Shown one piece after another: positions 8,885 through 17,111 of a DNA stretch of 64,000 nucleotides. Origin of the DNA: Streptomyces neyagawaensis (GTDB taxonomy: Bacteria > Actinomycetota > Actinomycetes > Streptomycetales > Streptomycetaceae); NCBI RefSeq assembly GCF_023516595.1, contig NZ_JAMGBG010000089.1, forward strand, positions 45,791 to 109,790. Direction: 5' to 3'. The notes under the pieces are model-generated. The model searched no databases. It saw only the letters and a program-made list of their open reading frames with translations, and had not been told where the DNA came from. The position numbers and the translations under genes were made by a program. Position 1 is the stretch's first letter. Each line of letters opens with the position of its first letter.

Positions 8885-10000
8885 ATGGGAGCCGGCAAGC
8901 GGAGCCTGACCATGGCGGCCGTGGCCGTGGTCTGCGCGTTGACCGTGCTGGGCGCACCGGTCACCGCGTACGCGAGCCAGACGCAGCCGACCGACCCGAC
9001 ACCCACCCCCTCCCCCTCGGGCGCAGGCACGGGCACCCCCGACGCGGACTCCGCGCCGGTCACCAACGAGGAGTTGGAGGCCGTCCGCGCGAAGCTGGAG
9101 GGCCTCTACCACGACGCGGCGGTGGCCACGGACGCGTACAACGCGGCGGAGGAGAAGGCCGACAAGCAGTCCGCCGAGATCGTCGATCTGGCGAACGAGA
9201 TCGTCAAGGGCCAGGAGAAGCTGGACAAGTTGCAGGACCTGATCGGCGCCGCGGCCCGCGCCCAGTACCGGGGCGGCAGTCTGCCGCCGGAGGTGCAGCT
9301 GTGGCTGAGCGAGAACCCCCAGGAGTTCCTGGAGGGCGCGGACCGGCTGCGCCAGGGGCAGTTGGCGACCAAGGGTCTGCTCGCCGAGATGAACCGCACG
9401 CAGGACGACCTGGAGCAGTACTCCAAGGACGCCTCGGCGCGCTGGCAGAAGCTCGAGGCGAACCGCAAGGCCAAGGAGAAGGCCAAGAAGAAGATCAAGA
9501 AGCAGATCGCCACCGCCGAGAAGCTGGAGGCCGATCTGGAGGACGACGAGCGGGAGCGGCTGGCGAAGCTGGAGGAGGACACCGCGCGGCAGAAGCAGGC
9601 CGCCTGGCTGGACTCCGGCATCCTCGACGAGATCGACGGCAAGGCCTCCGAGCAGGGCAAGAAGGCCGTGAAGTTCGCGACGGACCAGATCGGCAAGGCG
9701 TACGAATGGGGCGCCGAGGGCCCGCGGACGTACGACTGCTCCGGCCTCACCAGCCAGGCGTGGATCGCGGCCGGCCGGGGCATCCCCCGTACCTCGCAGG
9801 AGCAGTGGCGGCAGCTCGAGCACATCCCCGTCGAGAACATGCGCCCCGGCGACCTGATCATCTACAACGCCGACGCGAGCCATGTCGCCATGTACATAGG
9901 CGACGGTGCGATCGTCCACGCCCCGCGCCCGGGGCGGACGGTGACGATCGCGGGAGCGGGAACCATGCCGATCCTGGGAGTCGTACGCCCCGACGCGTGA
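8885..10000 (+). CDS. secreted NlpC/P60 peptidoglycan endopeptidase
   Basis: A roughly 371-residue RipA-like wall hydrolase. A signal peptide (KRSLTMAAVAVVCALTVLGA, cleavage near YAS) is followed by a long charged coiled coil, residues about 60-245, with Lys/Glu heptads (KAKEKAKKKIKKQIATAEKL). The C-terminal NlpC/P60 domain, residues about 260-370, has the catalytic Cys in TYDCSGLTSQAW, the His in DASHVAMYIGDG and a final polar residue nearby. It is expected to cleave the D-Glu/diamino-acid bond in stem peptides outside the membrane, with the coiled coil controlling activity. A TTG at 8870 is an alternative start. A 16-nt tandem repeat begins inside the stop codon region. Confidence 0.9.
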   Translation: MGAGKRSLTMAAVAVVCALTVLGAPVTAYASQTQPTDPTPTPSPSGAGTGTPDADSAPVTNEELEAVRAKLEGLYHDAAVATDAYNAAEEKADKQSAEIVDLANEIVKGQEKLDKLQDLIGAAARAQYRGGSLPPEVQLWLSENPQEFLEGADRLRQGQLATKGLLAEMNRTQDDLEQYSKDASARWQKLEANRKAKEKAKKKIKKQIATAEKLEADLEDDERERLAKLEEDTARQKQAAWLDSGILDEIDGKASEQGKKAVKFATDQIGKAYEWGAEGPRTYDCSGLTSQAWIAAGRGIPRTSQEQWRQLEHIPVENMRPGDLIIYNADASHVAMYIGDGAIVHAPRPGRTVTIAGAGTMPILGVVRPDA

Positions 10001-10118
10001 CCGACGGGGGACGTGACCGACGGAGAAGGTGACCGACGGACGGCGTGACCGACGGGCGACGTGACCGACGGACGGCGTGACCGACGGACGGCGTGACCGG
10101 CAGGGGACGTGACCGGCC
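9997..10118. repeat. 16-nt tandem repeat spanning the NlpC/P60 stop
   Basis: Seven full units of 16 nt plus a partial eighth, each beginning GTGACCGACGG (last two GTGACCGGC). Units start at 9997, 10013, 10029, 10045, 10061, 10077, 10093 and 10109. The TGA stop of the wall hydrolase is inside the first unit. Confidence 0.9.
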
Positions 10119-10496
10119 GCAACTCACCCACGCTCCACCCACGTTCTGCCCGCGTTCCGCCCGTCGCGTTCGCCCTCACCCCGTTCGCATTACGCCCGCA
10201 ACACACCCAAACCCTGTCAACCCGTGGGCCACTCGGCGGCCAAGTGATCCAGCACACGTGACTCTCACCACCTTCGGCCGTCGGCTCAACCCCCATCGCG
10301 TGACATTCGTCATCCCTGGGGAAAGCCCCGTCATGTCCAAATGCGCTACTGGATGCGGCATATGACGGTGGCCGTTTGCCGTCCGGGGCCCCGCCAAGCA
10401 TTCCGTTGCGGCGGCGCCTGGCGCTAAGGTCCCCGTCGGTGGGTCGAGGTCCCTCGCCCACCCGTGCCCTCGGGGGGAGGGAAGGAACCCAAGACG
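10119..10496. other. intergenic region before the PP2C gene
   Basis: Nearly 380 nt with no convincing gene. It is less GC-extreme than its neighbours (for example ACACCCAAACCCTGTCAA near 10200) and carries a short dyad GGGGAAAGCCCC at 10318-10329. I could not pick out a clear promoter. Confidence 0.5.
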
Positions 10497-11915
10497 ATGC
10501 CCGTACCCGTACCGCGGCAGAGAGCGATCCCGGCCGTGGAGAGTGGTCAGGCGCACGCCGTGTCCGCACCCAGCGGCCCATCCGGAGAGGGGGCGGCCCT
10601 GAACGCCTCGGCCCAGGCCCCTGCCGACAAGTCCACACACCCGGCCGGTCCGACCGCCGGTGCCGTCGCGCCGACGGGCACCACCAACCTCACGGTGCTG
10701 CTGATCGAGGACGACCCGGCCGGCTCGCTCAACGTGCCCGAGTTGCTCGACTCCGCGGGCAAGCCGATCCGTGTCCGCACCGCCCGCAACCTCACCGAGG
10801 CCCAGCGGCTGCTGACCGACGACGTCAACTGCATCCTCCTGGACCTGGCGCTGCCGGCCCCGGTCCGCGCCCCCGAAGCCCCGGCCCCCGCCGGCGGCGG
10901 CACCGCCACGGAGACCGTCACCGACATCGACGAGCTCTCCGTCCTCAAGCACGTCCTGGAGCTGGCCCCCCGCCACGCCGTCCTCGCCCTCACCGACTCC
11001 GGTGACACCGAGCGCGGCACGGAGGCCGTGCGGGTCGGCGCGCAGGACTATCTGTTCCGCGACGAGCTGGACGGCCGGCTGCTGAGCCGCGCGATCCGTT
11101 ACGCGGTGGAGCGGAAGCGGTCGGACACGGCCGAGCGCCGGCTCACGGAGTCGCGGCTGCGCGCCCAGGAGAACGCGCGCCTGGAGCGGGGCCTGCTGCC
11201 GACGCCGTTGCTGGAGGGCTCGTCCCTGCGGTTCGCGGCGCGCTACCGGCCGGGCCGTTCCCGGGCGCTGCTCGGCGGCGACTTCTACGACACCGTCCGC
11301 ACCCCCGACGGCACGGTCCACGTCATGATCGGCGACGTCTGCGGGCACGGCCCGGACGAGGCGGCGCTCGGTGTGGAGCTGCGCATCGCCTGGCGGGCGC
11401 TGACGTTCGCGGGGCTGTGCGGTGACGAGCTGCTCTCTACGCTCCAGCGCGTCCTGGAGCACGAGCGGGAGAGCGACGAGATCTTCGCGACGCTCTGCAC
11501 GGTCGACATCGCCCCCGACGGCCGCCGCGCGGGCCTGTGCCTGGCCGGCCACCCGTCGCCGCTGATCGTCCGCCACGGGCGGGACGGCGCCGCGCCGTCG
11601 GCCGAGCTGCTGCCGTTCGACAACAGCGGCCCCGCCCTCGGGCTGCTGCCGAACGCGCGCTGGCCGCGCACGCAGATCAAGCTGGGCGCCGCCTGGAGCC
11701 TGATGCTCTACACGGACGGGCTCATAGAGGGCCGGATCGGTGAGGGCAAGGAGCGGCTCGGCCAGGACGGCATAGTCGCGATGGTTCGCCGCCAGCTCGC
11801 CGCGGGCCTGCGCGGCGAGGAACTGCTGCGCGCCGCGGTGAACGAGGTACGCGACCTCAACGGCGGCGAGCTGACCGACGACGTGGCCGTACTCCTCCTG
11901 GACCGCGAGGGCTGA
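10497..11915 (+). CDS. response-regulator-type PP2C/SpoIIE phosphatase
   Basis: A 472-residue protein with three parts: a Pro/Ala-rich N-terminus (1-60), a receiver-like domain (about 65-190; acidic patch LLIEDDPAG, Asp in CILLDLALPAP followed by a roughly 20-residue Ala/Pro insertion, VGAQDYLFRDELDG), a short coiled linker, and a PP2C/SpoIIE Ser/Thr phosphatase domain (about 235-470). The PP2C metal-binding motifs are seen in LGGDFYDT, GDVCGHGPDEA and ELTDDVAVLLL. Such RssB-like proteins usually dephosphorylate anti-anti-sigma factors. The insertion beside the phospho-acceptor Asp makes receiver control uncertain. ATG at 10497 has GGGAGGGAAGG upstream. No anti-sigma partner is adjacent. Confidence 0.85.
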   Translation: MPVPVPRQRAIPAVESGQAHAVSAPSGPSGEGAALNASAQAPADKSTHPAGPTAGAVAPTGTTNLTVLLIEDDPAGSLNVPELLDSAGKPIRVRTARNLTEAQRLLTDDVNCILLDLALPAPVRAPEAPAPAGGGTATETVTDIDELSVLKHVLELAPRHAVLALTDSGDTERGTEAVRVGAQDYLFRDELDGRLLSRAIRYAVERKRSDTAERRLTESRLRAQENARLERGLLPTPLLEGSSLRFAARYRPGRSRALLGGDFYDTVRTPDGTVHVMIGDVCGHGPDEAALGVELRIAWRALTFAGLCGDELLSTLQRVLEHERESDEIFATLCTVDIAPDGRRAGLCLAGHPSPLIVRHGRDGAAPSAELLPFDNSGPALGLLPNARWPRTQIKLGAAWSLMLYTDGLIEGRIGEGKERLGQDGIVAMVRRQLAAGLRGEELLRAAVNEVRDLNGGELTDDVAVLLLDREG

Positions 11916-11938
11916 CCCTCCTGGACCGCGAGGGCTGA
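11894..11938. repeat. stop-codon-spanning duplication at the end of the PP2C gene
   Basis: A 22-nt block cctcctggaccgcgagggct plus ga occurs at 11894-11915 and again at 11917-11938 with 23-nt period. The first copy encodes the last residues and the stop; the second lies outside the gene. Confidence 0.9.
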
Positions 11939-11997
11939 CTCGCCCGGACCGCCCGACCCGCAGCGCCCGCCCGACCCACGGCGCCCGCCCGACGAAC

Positions 11998-12071
11998 CGG
12001 CGGTCCCGTCGTCACCGGCGGTCCGGTCGTCCCCGGCGGTCCGGTCGTCCCCGGCGGTCCGGTCGTGCGGC
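11998..12071. repeat. 18-nt tandem repeat ccggcggtccggtcgtcc
   Basis: About four copies of an 18-nt unit between the PP2C and DUF2516 genes; the first is degenerate, the next three nearly identical. Confidence 0.85.
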
Positions 12072-12090
12072 CCGCACGGTCGAGGTGAGG

Positions 12091-12450
12091 TCAGCGACCG
12101 CCGTTGTACGGCCCGTACGGTCCGTCGCTGCTGGAGCCGCGGCTGCCGCCCCGGCCACCGCCGCCGGAGATCTGCCGCACGGCGGGGCGCACGTCGACGA
12201 TGTAGACGATGCTGGCGATGAGACCGATGATCGGCAGGAACGACAGGAGCGGGAAGAGCAGGCTCACGACGAGCGCGATCCCGAGGATGATCAGCCAGAA
12301 CACCTTGGTCTGCTTGTCGGTCGCCCGGAACGCGTCCTCACGCCGGAACGTGGCGTCGATCAGCGCGAACGCGGCGAGGGCGATCACTGCGAGCTGCAAC
12401 AGTCCCATGAACCCAGCGAAGCCGTTCATCAGCATGCTGCCCACCACCAC
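12091..12450 (-). CDS. DUF2516 membrane protein
   Basis: A 119-residue (or slightly shorter) integral membrane protein of the DUF2516 family. Three hydrophobic segments are visible: about residues 12-32 (GFMGLLQLAVIALAAFALID), 50-70 (VFWLIILGIALVVSLLFPLL) and 73-88, followed by DVRPAVRQISGG and a Gly/Ser/Arg tail. Consecutive GTG codons at 12450, 12447 and 12444, and ATGs at 12435 and 12429, are possible starts; GAAGAG lies before the GTGs. It is downstream of the HbhA-like gene, as Rv0476 is in M. tuberculosis. Function unknown. Confidence 0.75.
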   Translation of the reverse strand: MVVGSMLMNGFAGFMGLLQLAVIALAAFALIDATFRREDAFRATDKQTKVFWLIILGIALVVSLLFPLLSFLPIIGLIASIVYIVDVRPAVRQISGGGGRGGSRGSSSDGPYGPYNGGR

Positions 12451-12533
12451 CCGTTCTCTTCGCTCTCGCGGTTCTCGCGGTTCTCACGGTCACGGTCTTC
12501 CGAACACTCCTACGGGGCCACCGTACCCGTAGA

Positions 12534-12566
12534 ACGGGCCGGACACCCCAAAGGTGCCCGGCCCGT
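12534..12566 (-). terminator. hairpin terminator after the HbhA-like gene
   Basis: ACGGGCCGGACACC / GGTGCCCGGCCCGT, 14-bp arms with one mismatch and a 5-nt loop, between the HbhA-like gene and DUF2516. Confidence 0.6.
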
Positions 12567-12618
12567 CCCCGTACCGTGTCCTCCGGCGCCGCACCGTCCT
12601 CCGGTGGGCGCGTACCCC

Positions 12619-13239
12619 CTACTTGGCGGGCGGCGTGGTCTTCTTCGCGGTCGTCGGCTTGCGGACCGGAGCGGCCTTCTTCGCGACCGGCTTCTTGTCG
12701 GCGGCGGCCGGCGCGGGCGCGGCCTTGGCCTCGGCGGGCTTCGCCGGCTCGTCCTTGACCGCGACCGGCTCGGTCTTGGGCGCGGTGCTCGGCTCGACGG
12801 CGATCGCGAGCTCCTCGATCTCCTCCGCGGCCTCGCCGCGCCAGGTGCGCACGGCCTGCTCGCCGTGCTCGGCGACGCGCTCGTAGGTCTCACGGGCCTT
12901 CACGGCGTACTCGGCGGCGACGCCGACACTGCGCAGCGCCAGGTCCTGGGCGCTCTCGCCGAGCTTCTTGAGGTCGGTGTCCAGGGTGCCGATCAGCTCG
13001 GTGACCTTGGTCTGGAGGGTCTCCTGCGTCTCCTTGACCCGGGCGGTCGCCTTCTCCTGGACGGCCTTGGGGTCGGTGTTGCGCACGGCGTCGATCTTGG
13101 CCGGCGCCTCGGCGCGCAGCTGCTCGACGAGGCCGGGCACCTTCTTGGCCTGCTGGAGGGCGAGGTCGGCGGTGCCGGCGGCGAAGTAGAGCGGCGTCGG
13201 GTCGGTGACGGCCTTGCGGATGTCGTCGGTGATGGCCAT
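12619..13239 (-). CDS. HbhA-like heparin-binding haemagglutinin family protein
   Basis: A 206-residue protein. Residues 1-150 are a long helical, probably coiled-coil region (ADLALQQAKKVPGLVEQLRA, VQEKATARVKETQETLQTKV). Residues 155-206 are a Lys/Ala/Pro tail (AKAAPAPAAADKKPVAKKAA) like the heparin/DNA-binding tail of mycobacterial HbhA. The start is the ATG at 13239 with GGAGG 10 nt upstream. Gene order XRE regulator, HbhA-like, DUF2516 matches Rv0474-Rv0475-Rv0476. In a soil streptomycete adhesion to host cells is unlikely to be the role; HbhA relatives have also been linked to membrane/lipid bodies and polar growth, which is inference here. Confidence 0.75.
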   Translation of the reverse strand: MAITDDIRKAVTDPTPLYFAAGTADLALQQAKKVPGLVEQLRAEAPAKIDAVRNTDPKAVQEKATARVKETQETLQTKVTELIGTLDTDLKKLGESAQDLALRSVGVAAEYAVKARETYERVAEHGEQAVRTWRGEAAEEIEELAIAVEPSTAPKTEPVAVKDEPAKPAEAKAAPAPAAADKKPVAKKAAPVRKPTTAKKTTPPAK

Positions 13240-13485
13240 GGTGATGGTCCTCCGGGTCTGGCGTTCAGCTGAGGGTTTGTGTGGGTCCGGCCCGCGGTCG
13301 ACGTCGTCCACGGGTTCCGCGTCCGAGTCGGTCAACGCGTCAGACGTGCTCGGCGTAATCGACGAGGCCGGATCTCCGGTCTGTGCGGGTGCGGATCCGC
13401 GTCGATGCGGGTCCGCGCGTACGGGGTGAAGCGGTCGTGCTGCCTACGGGTGTGCGGGTGTGCGATCTGAGGGGCCTTGGCTCCG

Positions 13486-14010
13486 TCATCTCGCGGTCAG
13501 GCGCGGACCGGCACCGGCACCGCCGCCGTCGGACGCGGGAGAAGCGGGACCGGCGGCCGCTCCGGCGCCGTTGCCGTCGGCGGTCTCCGCTCGGGCGCGG
13601 TCCGCGTCCCGGACCGCGCCCGGGTCTCCGTCCTCGCCGTCGCCGTCGCCTATGAGGACCTCGAACCCGTTCTCCTTGCGGAAGGACTCGTAGATCTGGA
13701 GCAGCACCTGCTTCTGCCGCTCGTTCAGCGTGGGATCGGCGAGTATGACGGCGCGCGTCTCCACCTCGTCCCGGTCCCGCTCGGCGTCGAGGATCCCGGC
13801 CCGCACGTACAGCGTCTCGGCGGAGATCCGCAGCGCCTTGGCGACCTGCTGCAGCACCTCCGCGCTCGGCTTGCGCAGCCCGCGCTCGATCTGGCTCAGA
13901 TACGGATTGGACACCCCGGCGGCGTCGGCGAGCTGCCTGAGCGACAGCTGCGCGTTTCGCCGCTGTTCACGCAGGTACTCACCGAGATTGCCGACGTTGA
14001 GCGTTGCCAT
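13486..14010 (-). CDS. XRE-family transcriptional regulator (Rv0474-like)
   Basis: A 174-residue regulator with an N-terminal Cro/C1-type helix-turn-helix, residues 8-65: LGEYLREQRRNAQLSLRQLA, then recognition helix SNPYLSQIERGLRKPS. The middle holds helices LNERQKQVLLQIYESFRKEN, and the last 60 residues are Gly/Ala/Asp-rich and likely disordered. It lies upstream of, and on the same strand as, the HbhA-like gene. A perfect palindrome TTGCAAGC-N4-GCTTGCAA sits 31-50 nt before its ATG, over the likely -35 region, which suggests autoregulation (inference). Confidence 0.85.
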   Translation of the reverse strand: MATLNVGNLGEYLREQRRNAQLSLRQLADAAGVSNPYLSQIERGLRKPSAEVLQQVAKALRISAETLYVRAGILDAERDRDEVETRAVILADPTLNERQKQVLLQIYESFRKENGFEVLIGDGDGEDGDPGAVRDADRARAETADGNGAGAAAGPASPASDGGGAGAGPRLTAR

Positions 14011-14040
14011 GCCTCCACCATGCCCCACCCTCGCTAACTA

Positions 14041-14060
14041 TTGCAAGCACCTGCTTGCAA
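14041..14060. promoter_or_regulatory. palindromic operator candidate TTGCAAGC-ACCT-GCTTGCAA
   Basis: Perfect inverted repeat with 8-bp arms and 4-nt spacer in the divergent region between the XRE regulator and the Clp-N gene. On the minus strand TAGTTA follows closely, consistent with overlap of the regulator promoter. The likely binder is the XRE protein, not shown. Confidence 0.55.
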
Positions 14061-14122
14061 AAGTGCGCCACGCCACGCCGACCGGCCACCGGAGGGGGCA
14101 TCACCAAGAAGGCAAGAACTCG

Positions 14123-14151
14123 TTGACAAATCCAGATTGTCAAGGCGTACT
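14123..14151 (+). promoter_or_regulatory. leaderless promoter with palindromic spacer for the Clp-N gene
   Basis: TTGACA (14123-14128), 17-nt spacer, CGTACT (14146-14151), then 6 nt to the ATG at 14158, so transcription probably starts at the ATG. TTGACAA and TTGTCAA form a perfect 7-bp palindrome at 14123-14143 covering -35 and spacer: a second operator candidate. Confidence 0.55.
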
Positions 14152-14157
14152 TGCATC

Positions 14158-14979
14158 ATGGCGCTCCCGGATCTGGACGATCTCATCGCGGAAGTCGACC
14201 GGCGGTGCGACACCGCGCACCGCCCCGGTGGGCAGGAACAGCCCGACTGGCTCGCGCTGCTGACGGTCGCGGCGCGACTGGCCGGTCAATTGCAGGCACT
14301 GGCGGACGACCTGGTCGAGGACTATGTCGAGCACTGCCGTATGCACGGCTCGTCGTGGACGGACATCGGCGGAGCGCTCGGGGTGAGCCGGCAGGCGGTG
14401 CAGCAGCGTTTCCACGCCCCGCACAAGCGCTACGGGCCCGACACGATGACCGACGGGCTGCGGCGGGCCATGGTCCACGTCAAACAGGCCGCCGTGCACC
14501 ACCGCAACAACTACATCGGCACCGAGCACCTGTTGTGGGGGCTGACCGCGGAGGACAACACCGCCACCCGGCTGCTGCGGGCCGCCGAGATCGCGCCGGA
14601 GACGGTCCACCGCTCGGTCGGCGACCGGCTGAGCATGGGCGCCTCGCAGGCGGCCGAGCGGATTGCCTGGACGCCCTACTCCCGCAAGGCGATTGCCCTC
14701 GCCGAGGCGCGCTCCGGGGAGCGGGGGGCCGAGCGCATCGATTGCGACGACCTGCTGGTCGGGCTCGCCGGGGTCGGGCGAGGTGTCGCCGCCGACATCC
14801 TGACGGAGGCCGGTTTCGACCCGGCCGCCATCCCCACCCCCACCCCCACCGCCACCGCCACGAACGCCGTTGCCGCCGGTATCGCCGTCGGCAACGAAGC
14901 GGCCGACGCGACCGATGCCGCAGCCAACAAGGCCCCCGATGGCCCACCTGCCGACGCCGGGTCGGCGGAAGCCGGGTGA
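14158..14979 (+). CDS. Clp N-terminal repeat protein with helix-turn-helix segment
   Basis: A 273-residue protein. The N-terminal 90 residues resemble a sigma-like/HTH segment: HGSSWTDIGGALGVSRQAVQ, then QRFHAPHKRYGP. Residues about 95-230 are a Clp N-terminal double repeat (VKQAAVHHRNNYIGTEHLLW and TPYSRKAIALAEARSGERGA), the module ClpC uses to receive substrates or adaptors. No AAA ATPase domain is present, so it cannot unfold proteins itself. The C-terminus has Thr-Pro repeats (PTPTPTATATN) and low complexity. Related stand-alone Clp-N/HTH proteins are common in Streptomyces; regulator and adaptor roles are both possible. Leaderless start. Confidence 0.75.
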   Translation: MALPDLDDLIAEVDRRCDTAHRPGGQEQPDWLALLTVAARLAGQLQALADDLVEDYVEHCRMHGSSWTDIGGALGVSRQAVQQRFHAPHKRYGPDTMTDGLRRAMVHVKQAAVHHRNNYIGTEHLLWGLTAEDNTATRLLRAAEIAPETVHRSVGDRLSMGASQAAERIAWTPYSRKAIALAEARSGERGAERIDCDDLLVGLAGVGRGVAADILTEAGFDPAAIPTPTPTATATNAVAAGIAVGNEAADATDAAANKAPDGPPADAGSAEAG

Positions 14980-15059
14980 TCACCGCCGACCGCACCGCGT
15001 ACGGGCCGTGACGGATAAAGCCTTGACCTCAACTGTGCTTGATCCGCGAGGCTTTGCGG

Positions 15060-16508
15060 GTGACTTCGTCTTGGGCTTCCCGTCTGTTGCCGTCCGCGTA
15101 CCGGCCCCTGTTCGGCCACGTCGAGTTCCGGCGGCTGTTGCCGGCCCTAGCGGCCTCGGATCTCGGGGACGGGATGAGCGTGGTGGCCGTGGCGTGGCTC
15201 GCCGTGGAGATCGCGCCGCCCGGCCGGTCCGGTCTGCTGGTCGGCGCCGCGATCGCCGCGTACGCGCTGCCCGGGGCCGTGGGGGCACTGGTCTTCGGCC
15301 GGTGGCTGCGGCGGCTGCCCGCCCAGCGGCTGGTGGCCGCGGACAGCTGGATCCGCGCCACACTCCTCGGCTGTGTGCCGCTCGCCTGGCTGCTGGGCGT
15401 ACTGCACCCGGTCCTGTACGTCGTCCTGCTCGCCGGTTCGTCCGTGCTGCACGCCTGGGGCAGCGCCGGCAAGTACTCCCTCCTCGCCCGCATCCTGCCG
15501 CCGGAGCAGCGGCTGGCCGCGAACGCCCTGGTCAGTTCGAGCGCCTCGGCCTCCATCATCATCGGCCCCGCCGTCGCCGGGTTCCTGGCGACCGTGCTGA
15601 GCCCCGCCTGGCTCATCGGGATCGACGCCGCGTCCTTCGCCGTACTCGCCTTCCAGGTCGGTCGCCTCGGCGGCGCCGCCACGACCGCGGAGACGGCCGC
15701 CCCCGTCGACACCGGCCAGTCGGCGGCCGGGCTCCACCTGTTGCGCAGGCAGCCCGAACTGCTCGGCGTCCTGGCCCTGACCTGGTTCTTCAACTTCCTC
15801 TACGGCCCGGTCGAGGTCGCGCTCCCGCTCCACGTCACCGCCGATCTGCATGCCGAGTCCAGTCTGCTCGGGTTGTACTGGACGTTCTTCGGCGTGGGTG
15901 CCGTCGTGGGCGGCCTCACCGTCGGCGCCCTGAGCCGACTCCCTCTGTGGCCCGTCACCCTGGCGATCGTCGCCGGGTGGGGCTGTGTGCTGGTGCCGTT
16001 CGGGCTGGGCGCCCCGGCCGCCGTGACCCTCGTCTGCTTCGCGCTGGGCGGCGTGATCTACGGCCCCTTCACCGCCCTGTCCTACACGCTCTTCCAGGAC
16101 CGTACGCCGCCGGCCTGGCTCACCACGGTCCTGGCCGCCCGAGGCGCCGCCCTCCTCACCGCCGCCCCCGTCGGCACGGCCCTCGGCGGCCCCCTCACCG
16201 CCGCGATGGGCCCCCGCCCCGTCCTGGCCGCCTCCGGCCTCGCGACCATCGCCCTGGCCCTCGTGGCAGCGGCGCTGTGGGCTTGGGGGAGCCGGCGCGG
16301 GGCCATCGGGGGCGAACCGAAAGGCGAGGCGAAGGACGAGGCGAAGGACGAGGCGAAGGGCGAGGCGAAGGACGAGGCGAAGGACGAGGCGACGGCCCAG
16401 TCGAAGGGGGGCCTGGAGGGTGGCCCAGAGGGATGCCTGGAGTCTGGGCCGGTGGGGCGCCTGGCGGAGTCGGCTGAGGCGGGGCCCCTGCCCGGCGAGA
16501 GCAAGTGA
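15060..16508 (+). CDS. MFS transporter with Lys/Asp/Glu repeat tail
   Basis: A roughly 482-residue MFS protein, probably an exporter: twelve hydrophobic segments from residue 20 to 405. The helix 2-3 loop GALVFGRWLRRLPAQRLVAA is a degenerate MFS motif. After the last helix comes a charged tail (EAKDEAKDEAKGEAKDEAKD) built from 12-nt DNA repeats, then Gly/Glu-rich sequence. I chose the GTG at 15060 (VTSSWASRLLP): TTGACC at 15023 and GAGGCT at 15048-15053 would place the transcript start at that codon. An upstream TTG at 15039 is possible. Substrate unknown. Confidence 0.8.
   Translation: MTSSWASRLLPSAYRPLFGHVEFRRLLPALAASDLGDGMSVVAVAWLAVEIAPPGRSGLLVGAAIAAYALPGAVGALVFGRWLRRLPAQRLVAADSWIRATLLGCVPLAWLLGVLHPVLYVVLLAGSSVLHAWGSAGKYSLLARILPPEQRLAANALVSSSASASIIIGPAVAGFLATVLSPAWLIGIDAASFAVLAFQVGRLGGAATTAETAAPVDTGQSAAGLHLLRRQPELLGVLALTWFFNFLYGPVEVALPLHVTADLHAESSLLGLYWTFFGVGAVVGGLTVGALSRLPLWPVTLAIVAGWGCVLVPFGLGAPAAVTLVCFALGGVIYGPFTALSYTLFQDRTPPAWLTTVLAARGAALLTAAPVGTALGGPLTAAMGPRPVLAASGLATIALALVAAALWAWGSRRGAIGGEPKGEAKDEAKDEAKGEAKDEAKDEATAQSKGGLEGGPEGCLESGPVGRLAESAEAGPLPGESK
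16318..16392. repeat. 12-nt coding repeats in the MFS tail
   Basis: Five to six units of gaggcgaaggac/gaggcgaagggc encode the EAKD/EAKG repeat. Perfect in-frame 12-nt periodicity suggests slippage expansion. Confidence 0.9.
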
Positions 16509-17111
16509 GGTGGCGGCGGACCGAGTCGATGGGACCGAGCGGCGGTACTCGGCCGCCTGCCCGGCAACGCCGCTGACGCGCGCCTCTTCGCGGTCGTCCC
16601 CCGATAACTCGTTGCCCCCGTCCGTCCGCGCCCACTACCGTTGCCCTCATGACTGCCGGGTCGGCCTTGGGCCGTGAGCGGATGGGTTGCCCGGCCTCTG
16701 AGTGAGGTCGGGGCGGGCCAGGGGTCCGCCTGTCGTGGCGTGTGGGAGCACCGCGCCGCAGCACACCACGGACACCGCCTGCACCGCGACCGCGCGCACC
16801 GCGCCGTACGGCATCGCGTGCAGCGCACCGCCTGACATCGCCTGCACCGCGTCGGACGACATCGCCCGCACCGCAGCGCGCTGCTCCTCCTTTCCCGCCG
16901 TAACGCGCACAGCGCGGCGATCACCCCTGCCCGCACACCACCACACCCACGACGTCACGACACCCGCGACGCCCGCGACGCCCGCGAAGCCACGACGCCC
17001 TGGCACCGCGACGTCTGTGACGCCCGGGACGCCGCGGCGCTCCGTCGCGCCTCGGCCCCCGCGCGTCCTCGCCGGAATCGTCACGTCACCGACATCGACA
17101 GAAAGCTGAGA
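16509..17111. other. 600-nt repeat-rich gap before the nitroreductase-hemerythrin gene
   Basis: No convincing gene. Between 16770 and 16880 there are imperfect 24-30-nt repeats (gcatcgcgtgcagcgcaccg, acatcgcctgcaccgcgtcg, acatcgcccgcaccgc), and 16960-17040 has gacgcccgcgacgcc repeats. Open frames here encode only repetitive Thr/Pro/Ala sequence. A GAAAGCTGAGA box precedes the next start. Confidence 0.55.

Noticed and set aside
10093..10365. 90-codon frame between the NlpC/P60 and PP2C genes
   Set aside because: Starts in the tandem repeat, no ribosome site, no family.
16702..17109. 135-codon frame before the nitroreductase-hemerythrin gene
   Set aside because: Encodes only repeat-derived Thr/Ala/Pro sequence; no Shine-Dalgarno.
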